A DNA stretch of 64,000 nucleotides from Boswellia sacra (taxonomy: Eukaryota; Streptophyta; Magnoliopsida; Sapindales; Burseraceae): NCBI GenBank assembly GCA_013180625.2, contig SNVD02013746.1, positions 558,001-622,000 of the forward strand. The letters are read 5' to 3'. Numbering within the stretch: the stretch's first letter is position 1; the number at the start of each line of letters is the position of its first letter. The notes under the pieces were generated by a model. It was not told the DNA's origin, ran no database searches, and was given only the letters and a program-made list of their open reading frames with translations. Below are positions 1 through 9,468 of this stretch, piece by piece. A program made the translations under genes and the position numbers.

Positions 1-866
1 GGGTTTTTCCACGTGGATGCACATGACTGGAATCAGTTTGGATTCCAATGCTTGACCCGGACCTTGACTAGTTGTTGGGTCGGGTGAACTAGACCCGTTT
101 TGTTTTAATGCCGCACCGTGTGGAGTCGCCGTATAGTTAACAGTGTCAAAAAAGTTGGAAAATAATGAGGGGCATGTGTGAGCACCGTCCGATCGATGAA
201 TGCCACGTGGAATGATGAAGCAGGGTGGGGTCCATGGAGAGATAACATAACTGGATAGGAATGAATGATGATCTGGATTTGGGAATGATCGTAAAGCGTC
301 AGATTCTTTGACTAAATTTTCTGGGGCCCTGGGGGCTGTTTGAGGGAGGCATGTGAATTTCTGGTTTTATGTTTTAGCTGGCTTGTTCTCGCTGGGATAA
401 TCTAGAACTCGTTATTCGAGTTTGAGATTAGATTCCTTCATCTTCATGGGATGGAAGTGAAAGTGTAATTAAAATGTTAAATTACGATTTTGGAAGTGTT
501 TTAAATGATTAAAATCAGTATTTATTTTTCATATTTAATTTGTAGCGTTTAGTGAATATAATTGAAAATGTTATTAAATAAAATAAAATATTTAAACTGT
601 TTATTTAAAGATAAAATTTATAGGTATTTTATTTTTAAGACCACTCCCTCTCACCCATTTATTAACCATGGCTTTCATGGCTACTAAGAGTAGCCTAATT
701 CAGTTGGTGCGGTTGAGTCTTTTGTTGTTGTAAAAGCAAGCCTTTATGGAAATGGGCTACTTGTCTAGTTGGGTAGGTTTGGTTGGTTCATTTCAGGTTG
801 TTCCAAAAACAAATTTGGAAGGTACTTTTTATATCAAACAAACAAGAATTCATGGAAATTTACTAG
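1..866. other. Intergenic, no gene seen; edge of window
   Basis: No convincing coding frame is present. The first 430 bases are less AT-rich than what follows and carry two perfect G-box palindromes, so they could be promoter DNA of a gene lying off the left edge. From about 470 the sequence becomes very AT-rich. A 129-codon open stretch at 746-1135 runs into the MULE-like element at 867 and has no domain-like content, so I do not call it a gene. Confidence 0.5.
9..210. promoter_or_regulatory. Pair of perfect G-boxes (CCACGTGG)
   Basis: The 8-bp palindrome CCACGTGG occurs at 9-16 and again at 203-210. The CACGTG core is the established binding site of plant bZIP and bHLH factors (ABA and light responses). 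Two flawless copies 194 bp apart in an otherwise AT-rich region suggest promoter DNA, but no downstream gene is visible in the window. A gene on the minus strand off the left edge would fit. The function is inferred. Confidence 0.3.
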
Positions 867-1885
867 GAAAAATTAAGAAAATAGACACAATTAGGGGAGT
901 ATTGTTAAAAAATAGACACATACTGAAAAATTTTCATGTCATAGACACTTTCTTGATAAAAAGACTCAAATACCTTTTGAAATTCAATTTATTCCTAAAC
1001 TCTTTATTTCCTTCTTTCCTTCACTTACCAGTTACCGTGTCCTATTTCCATAACCGTCTGTTGTTGTCTAGCTTCCAATACACCGTCAAAAGTGTAATCC
1101 GAAAAGCAGCAAGAGGAACGAGAAACTTATTCTAGGTTTGGGGATTTGAGGTAGATTTTAGGGATTTTGAATTTGAGGATTTGAGTTTGAGTTCGTATTT
1201 TATATTTATTCTGTGTTTGTGGGGCTAAATGAAGTGTTATTTGGCTGATTTTTTGGTTTGATGTGTGTAAAAATGGTGAAAATCGACACGTTTCTTCGTG
1301 ATGAAGAAGACACTCGACATGTCGAGTTGTGTCGGATGCAAGTAATGTCGAGTGTCGAGTTGTGTCAGATGCAAGTAATGTTGAGTGTCGAGTTATGTCG
1401 GATGCAAGGTAGTGTCGAGTGTCGGATTAATGTGTCTTCGAAAATATACTGTTATCGAGAATCTGACACGACTCGACACATACGTGTCGAGTGTCGAGTT
1501 GTGTCGGATGCAAGGTAATGTCGAGTGTCGGATTAATGTGTCCTCGAAAATAGACTGTTATCGAGAATCCGACACGACTCGACACTTATGTGTCGAGTGT
1601 CGAACGCGCAAGTCTTCGTGCAGTGTCGAGCGTCTGTTCAGCAAGCGCGCAAGTCTTCGCGCGATATATAGCTCTAAATATATCCGTAATTTTAATTTCT
1701 TGTTAGTCCCTATAGTTTATAATTTTATCATTTCATCCCCGAAAAGAGTGTCGGATGCAAGTAATCGGATGCAAGTAATTTCAAAGGGTATTTGAGTCTT
1801 TTTGTCAAGAAAGTGTCTATGGCATGAAAATTTTTCAGGATGTGTAACAAGGCCCCCTAATTGTGTCTATTTTCTCAATTTTCAC
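867..1885. mobile_element. Non-autonomous Mutator-like (MULE) element with long TIRs
   Basis: The ends are inverted repeats of about 105 bp (about 867-975 and 1780-1885). They differ by only a few substitutions and one short variable patch, and both contain the words GAAAATAGACACAATTAGGG and CATAGACACTTTCTTGA. The element is flanked by a direct repeat AATTTACTAG (857-866 and 1886-1895); 9-10 bp is the duplication size typical of Mutator elements. It is 1019 bp long and encodes no transposase, so it would need one supplied in trans. The interior carries a 106-bp tandem repeat and many copies of the word TGTCGAGTGTCGAG. Open stretches at 1258-1518 and 1385-1795 are products of that repeat, not genes. 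Confidence 0.8.
1384..1595. repeat. 106-bp tandem duplication inside the MULE
   Basis: Two adjacent copies (1384-1489 and 1490-1595) differ at only a handful of positions. Each ends in an internal palindromic pair built on GACACGACTCGACAC and GTGTCGAGTGTCGAG, so each unit can fold on itself. Shorter degenerate copies of the TGTCGAG word extend left to about 1310. The unit is much richer in CpG than the surrounding DNA. Confidence 0.8.
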
Positions 1886-2359
1886 AATTTACTAGTTATC
1901 TAATTTAGTTCCCGTGGTTGAGTAGAGTCTTTCGAGTTTTGCCAAAAATAAACAATCTTTATAACAAATCTATCAATTGGTTTCGCTTCTTGAAGTTATA
2001 CAAGAGGCCTCAGAAATGCTTCAACTTAAGTCTATTTGATAAATTAAAATCTTTATTTTATAATAAAACAATTATTCATATATATGAAAAATGATTTCAA
2101 ACTAATTTTATACAATTTAATATAACACAATAGCATTGGGATCCGTTGGATGAATAAAATCTTAAAAAAACAATCTTTTAATAAATAATATAATAGTCAT
2201 CCGTAGGATGATATTAAATAACAATATATTGTTGTGTTACAAAAAGATTGAAAGAATGAATATACAAAAATAAACTCATTAATTGGGAGTGATAAAGTGT
2301 TAATAAACAGGTAACGTGAAGGCTACATCATTTTATAGGCCGCAGCTAACATGCAAACG

Positions 2360-2511
2360 GTGCACATAATGCGCCCGATTTTTGGACCGTCGGATCAATT
2401 CAACGGGGGAGAAGTAATGAAATGCTTTCGACTGCACTAAAACACAATCCCGACTTATCAAGGGACCGTTCCCGTGAGAAATCGGGATAATAGGGGGCGC
2501 ATGGAATGCAC
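2360..2511. repeat. Imperfect inverted repeat in a GC-richer island
   Basis: The arms at 2360-2376 and 2495-2511 pair at about 13 of 17 positions (core ATGCGCCC against GGGCGCAT). The island of roughly 200 bp stands out in base composition from the AT-rich flanks. It could be the remnant of a small inverted-repeat transposon, but I found no target-site duplication. Confidence 0.35.
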
Positions 2512-3308
2512 CCGATGCACTGTAGATGAATCCCATTTTATATGCAGAATTTATAAACTCGTGTTCTAATTTAACATAATTTTGGATTGTTTAACATATA
2601 ATATAGTACTTAGTTGCATATCTCGAATTCTAGTTTCTTGCTTTATGTTCGTCAAACTCGGGACCATTTAGGAAAACATAGCCCATACTTTTTAAATGGG
2701 GTGAAAAAAGAAAATTTTGCCCGTGATTTAAAATGGCCCACTTGATTCACAGACTCAACAGTCAATAACTTACGAACCATGACTTTCGATGGTTTCGCCT
2801 CCTTCAATTCACGAGTTTCTCAGAAGTGACCATGGCAAAAGTACCAATGGTTGGCCTATTCACAATCTTCATTAATTGTTCAATTCGACTTGGCGTACAT
2901 GAAGGACTCGGATTCTTCCACAAGTTTAACAATTGAGTGATAAAAGGGTTAGTTAATTTGGCTTGATTTTTTCGATTTTAATCGTCGGTTTCTTCCCATG
3001 TTACGGAGAAATATAAGGCATGGAAGATGACCAAAACCCAGCATTGATTTGTTATCATAAGATGACTTGACAAGCCAACTCAACGCAATTTAAATTTGTG
3101 AAATCAGGTCAACTAGTAAATGGGTTGGCAATAGAAGAATAATTGATCATAGCATATATAATGTTGAATATATTATATTAGGGAATGATTGATCTCTATC
3201 ATGTTATGGACCGAATAATGTTAATTGACAATTAACATATACAAAATGGATAACATGATGGAGACTCGAAATGGGTCAGTACAAGCCTAGCAAATCTCAT
3301 TTATCGGA

Positions 3309-3335
3309 GGGGCGGAGGGGGAGGGGAAAGGGGGG
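3309..3335 (+). other. Potential G-quadruplex (four G-runs)
   Basis: Four guanine runs of 4, 5, 4 and 6 bases (3309-3312, 3317-3321, 3323-3326, 3330-3335) are separated by loops of 4, 1 and 3 bases. This meets the usual G-quadruplex pattern. It stands alone in AT-rich DNA with no gene nearby. Confidence 0.5.
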
Positions 3336-4135
3336 AATTGTTGTGAGAAATGAGAACCTCAACATTTAATGCAAACATTCAATGATTGAGGTTAATGTGA
3401 TGAATACATTAAAGACACCTACTTCCCACTCTTTGTGGACCGATCTTGCATTGCATGTGAAGTCTAAATGATTAAAATGGCATCATGATAAGCTTCTAAA
3501 CATTTAACCACCAACCAAGAGAGTCGCTTTATTTGTACATGTACAACATGGATTCTTTCATAAACGTTAAATATCAAATAGTAATATATACTTTAATGTA
3601 AATATATATGACAATAAAAATATAAACTTCTGTTCTGACCAAATGCTTGTATAGCTTCTAATATTACCTTCTACTGATATTAATCTTGCAATATAATACA
3701 TGCGACGGTGGTGGGTCGTTTTTAATATTCAAGGTGGACTATGCTAAAGCAAAGTGAATATCGCTTTAGTAGGCAAATTGTTCACAGAGCATTTTAGCAA
3801 AGCAACAGTTAGCTATTACTATTAGCAAGTGAAACAAGAAGTCACTGGACCGCTGTAGACTATAGTAAGGGAACAGCGATGGAGCATGGTCCAAACCCTT
3901 TTTTTTTTAATAGAGAAAAATGTTAGTGGGCTTATCTAGTTATACTTTATTAATCTAATATAGAAACTCTGTCGTCATATTAAGATCATGGATTATAGTA
4001 CAACTTTGTATGGACTACATAAATAATTGTCTTTCTTTTTTTGGTTATTATTTCTTTCCTGCTTGTTTGTCAAGTTATAATACTTGCTCTTGATTCATTT
4101 TTACCACTACAATATTGACAACAAAATGATATTGG

Positions 4136-4516
4136 TGTTATGGCCATAACAAAATTGGGCCTTAATTAAATCTAATACAGTAAGCCCATTATTGAAGCCC
4201 GTTATTTAGGCCTATTATCTGGATCCCACGATGACTCCTCATGATGCTTATATAAACCCTCCAAATTTTTACTCAAGGTATGCACACTTTTCTAAACTCT
4301 TTCTCTCTCTAAATTTCCTTTACTTTTGAGAGCTTCTCTCTTTAGGAAATTCTTCTAGAAAATTCCAGTGTGCTAGAAGCTAACTTGGGCGTCAGCGGGT
4401 TTTCGCCGGCACTATCGCCGGCACCTTAGACTATTCTCTTTGTTTTCAGGATTGGGCACAACGTACAATTCAAGCTCCAACCCGCTTTCCGGCCGTCTAG
4501 AAATCGTGCATCAACA
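4136..4516 (+). repeat. 5' LTR of the gypsy element
   Basis: The LTR is 381 bp and aligns without gaps to the LTR at 9083-9463. It contains a TATA box (TATATAAA, 4249-4256) that would place the transcription start near 4280, and a TC-rich leader after it. The near-palindrome TTATGGCCATAA lies at the extreme left end. Confidence 0.9.
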
Positions 4517-4534
4517 TTGGCGCCATCTGTGGGA
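4517..4534 (+). other. Primer-binding site candidate
   Basis: Directly after the LTR end comes TTGGCGCCATCTGTGGGA. The TGG start, complementary to a tRNA CCA tail, and its position fit a reverse-transcription primer site, and similar TGGCGCC sites are common in plant gypsy elements. I did not determine which tRNA pairs with it. Confidence 0.7.
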
Positions 4535-4590
4535 ACGACAATCTAAGCTTTTTTAGTTGTTACTCCCATCCAAACATAATCAAACACATA

Positions 4591-5868
4591 ATGAGTCACG
4601 CATCCCAACACTCAACCTCCATAGAGGTTGACAAAGAAATTGAGGTAGAAGCACCTTCCCACCGTCGAAGGGTAGTTGATACAGGGAGCGCTTTAGCAAT
4701 ATCCTCTGGGATGGGCCCTAACCCTAAGCAACCCCGACTTCCACCTAGGAGACCGAGGAAAGGCAAGACGAGTTGATTGACAACGATGGAGCATACCATA
4801 CGGAATTTTGGTAAACAAATGAATCGTATGGTGACTATGTTCAACCAAGCCTTTGGACATAGTACTCAACAGCCTGCAAATACTGCTGGAAATAACTCAA
4901 GGAATGCTATGGTAGTACCTAATGTCCCGACGGATGTTGGTGGACATACTGACCTGGTTGCTCAGACCACTGGATTACCTTCCCATCAGGTCATTCAACC
5001 AAGTCTTTCCCATCCTATTGTTCAGGGAGGGGATGGTCGCCCAAAGATTCCCCCTCCTCCACTCGTCATATCTGAACAACAATTGGCAGCAGTAGACCTT
5101 CGTCACTCTTTAAACAAAAAGCGTCATACAAGTGTTGAGCAAGGACCAAAAGGAAGTAATGTTGATCAACAAGCCTATTCTTATCATGGTCCTTATGCTC
5201 CAAGGGGCAACTTCCAGTCAAAAAGAAATCGCCCCAACTCGCCACCTAGAAGTAAGGATCATCGCCCAGATGTTATTCCAATGAATGTCTCAGAAGAGAA
5301 AACATCAGATAATCATTATGCGGAATTCAAGTGAGAAATGGATGAAAAAATTCATAAACTGAAGAAGTTGATTAGCGTTTAGGAGGAGAAGAGGATGGTC
5401 GTCCATAATGGGAGTCACCCTTTGCTGAAGATATTCTTAGGGAAAGATACCCGTACGGATTTCGGATGCCACAACTTGAGCTTTACCAAGGGACAACTGA
5501 CCCCCGAGAACATTTAGACTCTTTTGTTTCTTATATGGAGATACAAGGAGTCTCAGGGAGAATAATGTGTAGAACTTTCTCTCTTACCCTTAGAGGATCA
5601 GCTAAGCAATGGTATAGGAGGTTACCAGCCTCATCCATCTCCAACTTTGATGAGCTTGCTCGTAGCTTTCTCACACACTTTAGCAATATGAAAACAAGAA
5701 ATCGACCAGCACAGAGCCTTCTTTCAATCAAGCAGGGTCATAATGAATCACTCCGTGCATTTGTGGACAGGTACTAGCAGGAGGTCGCTCGAGTGGATCA
5801 ATTTAATGATGGTTATGCTATGCAAGGTGTGGTCCAAGGAGCTAAAAAAAAAAAAGTCAATTGATCAA
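4591..5868 (+). pseudogene. Broken gag gene of the gypsy element
   Basis: The frame opens with ATG at 4591, about 75 bp after the LTR. It is interrupted by an in-frame TGA at 4774-4776 and TGA at 5332-5334, shifts frame before 5466, and meets TAG at 5775-5777, after which the same frame reads on to a stop near 5868. The segment 5466-5777 is a recognisable retrotransposon gag domain (PF03732-like). It carries the motifs YQGTTDPREHLDSF, MCRTFSLTLRGSAKQWYRRL, SSISNFDELARSFLTHF and SLLSIKQGHNESLRAFVDRY, which are typical of plant Tat-type elements. The part before it is low in hydrophobic residues and rich in Gln, Pro and Ser, like gag N-termini of that group. No zinc knuckle is seen. The gene cannot make full-length Gag. 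Confidence 0.85.
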
Positions 5869-5899
5869 AATTTTCATATGAAAATAGATATGGTATCGT

Positions 5900-6732
5900 T
5901 ATAATGGGGTACCACAAAAACCAAATCGCCTCCTAATCCTTAACTTCCCACCATTTGGACGAGCACCTTCTTGATACTTCTAACCGCCACCACACCAGAA
6001 TTGTTTATATTTTCATTCTTTCACATGTGAGGGAATGCCAAAAAGACAGTTAGGGTCATCCGTCTTCCCTCATTGGGATATGTAATAGTAACCTGTCTTC
6101 TCTCCGTTCGGTGGGTGAATGGTAAAAATATACTTAACATGGTTGGTGGTAGGATCACCCAGACCTGCACTTCTGAATAAACTTTGAAATGCTATCAGAA
6201 GTCTCCATCTATTGGCCGACAATTGGGTAGGGGCAATGCTCATGGCATCGAGCATCCGTCGAACATAATTATCAAAAGGCACCCAAAGACCAGCTCTTAG
6301 TAATTCCAAGCTTAATCCAATGACACCTCATGGTGGCTTGCTCCATCGATCACCTTTTCTTGGAAGAAATAGGGTGACTGAATCCGAGATAAGGAAATGG
6401 GCTCTATATATTTTTAATCGGTCACCCTATAGTTGATTATCAATATGGTCAGCCTCCCACCACTGTTCAACTTCAGGATCACTATCTGAGATAGTAGAGG
6501 ACAACCAGTCGCTCTCCCCCTCAGCATCTACCACATTGTGATTAACAAAATTACGCCCTATCTCACGATCTTGAGCAAAAAAGTTTTGATAAAACTCGTT
6601 AACCTCTCTACAGTTAGTCGTAGGATCCTTGTTCCTTGTCGACTGGGTTTGATGACTTGGTTCCCCTCGTAGCACTGTCACAGTTTTAATTCTAGCCATC
6701 TGCACAGTTAAAGAGGAGTCGTTAGTCATCAA
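5900..6732 (-). pseudogene. Antisense ORF relic in gypsy element (gypsy-type transposon domain, PF04195-like)
   Basis: Opposite to gag, two open segments (6427-6732 and 6070-6309) plus a decayed tail form one reading direction. The 6070-6309 segment shows the spaced motifs LRAGLWVPFDNYVRRMLD, IAPTQLSANRWRLLIAF and a final GYYYIS. After one or more stops it continues with a match to G-PSHVK-WK near 6025-5990. This is the layout of the 'putative gypsy type transposon' domain (PF04195), established as an antisense extra ORF in some plant gypsy elements. The 6427-6732 part is acidic (SDSDPEVEQWWE) and may be its N-terminal region. Stops and frame changes make it non-functional. The exact ends are uncertain. 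Confidence 0.6.
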
Positions 6733-6937
6733 ACCAAGTCTATTAAAGTAGGGAAGAGATGAGAGAAAAGAAATGCCAAGGAACTACATTGAAAACTTTT
6801 TAAAATAGCCCTTGAAAAATATTTTTCGTCCTTGAAAAATATCAAGTTAGTCCTTGACCAAAAATGTATGGCTGATCCTTAAAAAAAAAAGGTCAACAAG
6901 TTCAAAAATTTTAGGGGAGATGTGCAAGTTTTAGGAT

Positions 6938-7160
6938 TTTGCAGAATGACCCCTGTTCATAGTTTTCAAAACTTGCAGAATGACCCCTATTCATAGTTTT
7001 CTAAACTTTCAAAGTGACCCCTGTTCATAGTTTTCGAAACTTGCAGAATGACCCCTGCAACTAAAAATGAAGTTTTCAAAACTTACAAAGAGACCCCTAC
7101 AACTAAAAATGAAGTTTTTAAAACTTGCAGAAAGGCCCCTACAACTGAAAATTATAAAGA
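6938..7160. repeat. Tandem repeat, 34-bp then 42-bp periods
   Basis: The word GCAGAATGACCCCT or a close variant recurs at 6941, 6975, 7009 and 7043 (spacing 34), then at 7085 and 7127 (spacing 42). The longer units carry an insert based on GCAACTAAAAATGAAG. The array lies in the internal, non-coding part of the gypsy element, upstream (element sense) of the 33-bp array. Confidence 0.8.
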
Positions 7161-7199
7161 AACGAGAATGAAATTTCTCACGTAGCTTAGCTTTTGCAT

Positions 7200-7400
7200 G
7201 CAGTTCGGCCTTCGCATGCAACTCACCCCTCGCGAGCTTCGCCTTCGCGTGCAACTCACCCCTCGCGGGCTCTCCCTTCGCATGCAGCTCGCCCTTCACG
7301 AGCTCAGCCTCAGCATGCAGCTCGCCCCCCGCGAGCTCGGCCTTCGCATGCAGCTCGCCCCTTGCGGGCTCTCCCTTCGCATGCAGCTCACCCTTCTCTT
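7200..7400. repeat. 33-bp tandem array, six or more copies
   Basis: The word GCATGCAnCTC recurs at 7214, 7247, 7280, 7313, 7346 and 7379, always 33 bp apart, with a partial copy before 7200. The units alternate GCGAGCTC-type and GCGGGCTC-type centres, suggesting a higher-order dimer in part. Because 33 is a multiple of three, every frame stays open. On the minus strand it reads as an 11-residue repeat (GELHAKAKLAR type), and on the plus strand as Ala/Arg/Pro/Ser-rich stretches at 7194-7493. I take these frames to be consequences of the repeat, not proof of a gene. Confidence 0.85.
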
Positions 7401-9067
7401 CTTATACGGTCATCCCTCATGCGCTTATTGCTTGCCACTCGCATGGTCGTCACTCACCCACCTTTAACTCCCCTCACTTTCCTCATGCAGTAGTCACCTC
7501 TCACCTTATCATGATTGCCTGGCTAACACAACACTCATTCTAGGAGCCTTCTCACTCATTGATCGCTCATCCACCCTCTATCACGTTCCCAAGTATGCTT
7601 AAGCACAATTATGATCACTCTTAACTTCACAAATCTGTTGAACCATGGCAACTCACTTTGGTTCTTGAGCTTCATGCGTCCAAGTCCTTTATATTTTACA
7701 TAAACCTACGTATTTCATTGTGTTGTCTCTAGCCTAGTTGGTAAGTGTTTTTTTTGGTTGTTATTTTCAGCCTAACAAGTTCATTATTGCATGCGATCTG
7801 CGTGGCTGTACTCTACCTCACATTGTACGTTATGTGGTTCTTAATGCCTATTAGAATTTATTTGACATAACCAATTTGTTTTAAGACAAGTCTTCAGCAA
7901 GCTTTCTTGATAGTATCAGCCCATTTGACATTGATTTATAATGCTTAACATATTGTTCTGCCATGCTGTACATCCTTACCATTTTAAAATATGTTAGATA
8001 TTTTCACTATGTTTGACTAGTTCCATATAGCAATATAGATGTCTAAACTGTTAAGCTTTATTTGCCTTCGCTGTGTTTATAAGTTAGCGTGTGTAGTGTT
8101 TTTATGTTTGGCATATTTCAACCTTTATTCGTGAATTCATGACACGCCTACTTATGTAGTCGGCATGAAGTAACGAGTTTCCATTTGTTTAATGGAATCT
8201 TGCATGCTCATTGTACTTATAATCCGTCACGTTCTAGCATTCATATCCTATATTGTATCATACAAACATATACTTCATGGAATATTAAATATTATATGTT
8301 ACGTGCCATCATGCATGCTTAAGTGCTTCATGAAAATCATTGCCAGCCTACTTTTGCATATATTTTATAATATAAAGCATGTTAATTAATTTTAACCATG
8401 CAAAACAAATAATAACGGCCCTAATACTTTAAGTCTACTTCATGCATTCTAAGCGGCTGCGTGTGTCTACTACATAGGCTTTTGTTTGTGATTGATTCAA
8501 TGAAGTTTTTTTAAAACATACTATACGCAAGAAAGAATGCTCACAGGTTTTAAAGGAGAATGAAAATTGCGAGGCCTACCTTGTCAAACTGTTCGTCCTA
8601 GACCGCCTTTACTGCTTGCCACTTGAGTACTCCCGCTTCGGAACAAGCCTTGTTCACCATAACTTTTTATCAGAGGCGGTGAAAATCGAAGGAATAATAT
8701 CCATTAAAGAGAGAAAGGAGAAGGAAAGTTTACCTCCTCAAGGACTTTGTTTATTTGGAACACCTTGTGCGGCTGCCCTAATGATCGCCTCCCAACTTCG
8801 ACTTCTTACTTTATGGCGACATATTAGGGATTTTATTATGAAGGGCAAGGGTAGTGAAAGGATTAAAGAGATTTTATATATATAGATTAAAAGTCCACCT
8901 CAACATCTACCAATTATATGATTTTTGTCTATGTGGTGTCCACCTAGGGTTCAAATCACGTTGACTTATATGTATGATAAAACTCACCATTTGGGCCTTC
9001 TACTAATATTTAATTTATAGCCCTGAATAACTCAATCGTCTCTACATCGACCCGTTAGTTGACTTGG

Positions 9068-9082
9068 GCCTGGGGGGACTAC
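9068..9082 (+). other. Polypurine tract of the gypsy element
   Basis: A G-rich stretch (GGGCCTGGGGGGACTAC, about 9066-9082) sits immediately before the 3' LTR, where second-strand synthesis would be primed. It is interrupted by pyrimidines, so the functional core is probably TGGGGGGA. Confidence 0.65.
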
Positions 9083-9463
9083 TGTTATGGCCATAACAAA
9101 ATTGGGCCTTAATTAAATCTAATACAGTAAGCTCATTATTGAAGCCCGTTATTTAGGTCTATTATCTGGGTCCCACAATGACTCTTCCTGATGCCTATAT
9201 AAACCCTCCAAATTTTTACTCAAGGTATGCACACTTTTCTAAACTCTTTCTCTCTCTAAATTTTTCTTGCTTTTGAGAGCTTCTCTCTCTAGGAAATTAT
9301 CCTAGAAAATTTCGGTGTGCCGGAAGCTAACTTGGGCATCAGAGGGTTTTTGCAGGCACCACCGCCGGCACCTTTGACTATTTTTTTTGATTTCAGGATT
9401 GGACCCAACGTACAATTCAAGCTCCAACCCGCTTTCCGGCCATCTGGAAATCGTGCATCAACA
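9083..9463 (+). repeat. 3' LTR of the gypsy element
   Basis: The LTR is 381 bp, the same length as the 5' LTR, with about 32 substitutions and no net gaps by eye. Its TATA box TATATAAA is kept at 9196-9203. It is followed directly by the target duplication ATTGG at 9464-9468. Confidence 0.9.
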
Positions 9464-9468
9464 ATTGG

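Larger units (their letters stand above)
1896..4130. other. Intergenic, AT-rich, no gene seen
   Basis: No coding frame of note. It contains a less AT-rich island at about 2320-2535 with imperfect inverted arms, and a run of guanine tracts at 3309-3335, both listed separately. A 67-codon minus-strand open stretch at 2333-2536 falls inside the island and is probably repeat-derived. Confidence 0.5.
4136..9463 (+). mobile_element. Non-autonomous/decayed Ty3-gypsy LTR retrotransposon
   Basis: This is a complete insertion: two 381-bp LTRs (4136-4516, 9083-9463) beginning TGTTATGG and ending ATCAACA, with an exact 5-bp target duplication ATTGG at 4131-4135 and 9464-9468. A primer-binding-type site follows the 5' LTR at once, and a G-rich polypurine tract precedes the 3' LTR. 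Inside lie a broken gag (4591-5868), an antisense ORF relic (about 5900-6732, minus) and two tandem-repeat blocks. No protease, reverse transcriptase, RNase H or integrase is recognisable, so it depended on a helper. The gag and antisense ORF are of the kind known in plant Tat-type gypsy elements. About 32 LTR mismatches by eye (roughly 8%) imply an insertion a few million years old at commonly used rates. The stretch 7401-9067 holds nothing I can assign. Confidence 0.9.

Noticed and set aside
746..1135. 129-codon open stretch on the plus strand
   Set aside because: It runs from flanking DNA into the left inverted repeat of the MULE-like element and shows no protein motif.
1310..1620. Possible CRISPR-like regular repeat
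   Set aside because: The repeats are contiguous tandem units without unique spacers, in a plant nuclear context.
7194..7493. Ala/Arg/Ser/Pro/His-rich open frames
   Set aside because: They are forced open by the 33-bp tandem array (a multiple of three); there is no independent sign of coding.
7731..7748. tRNA A-box-like TAGCCTAGTTGGTAAGTG
   Set aside because: It matches the A-box pattern, but no B-box or cloverleaf follows at the right distance, so neither a tRNA nor a SINE is supported.
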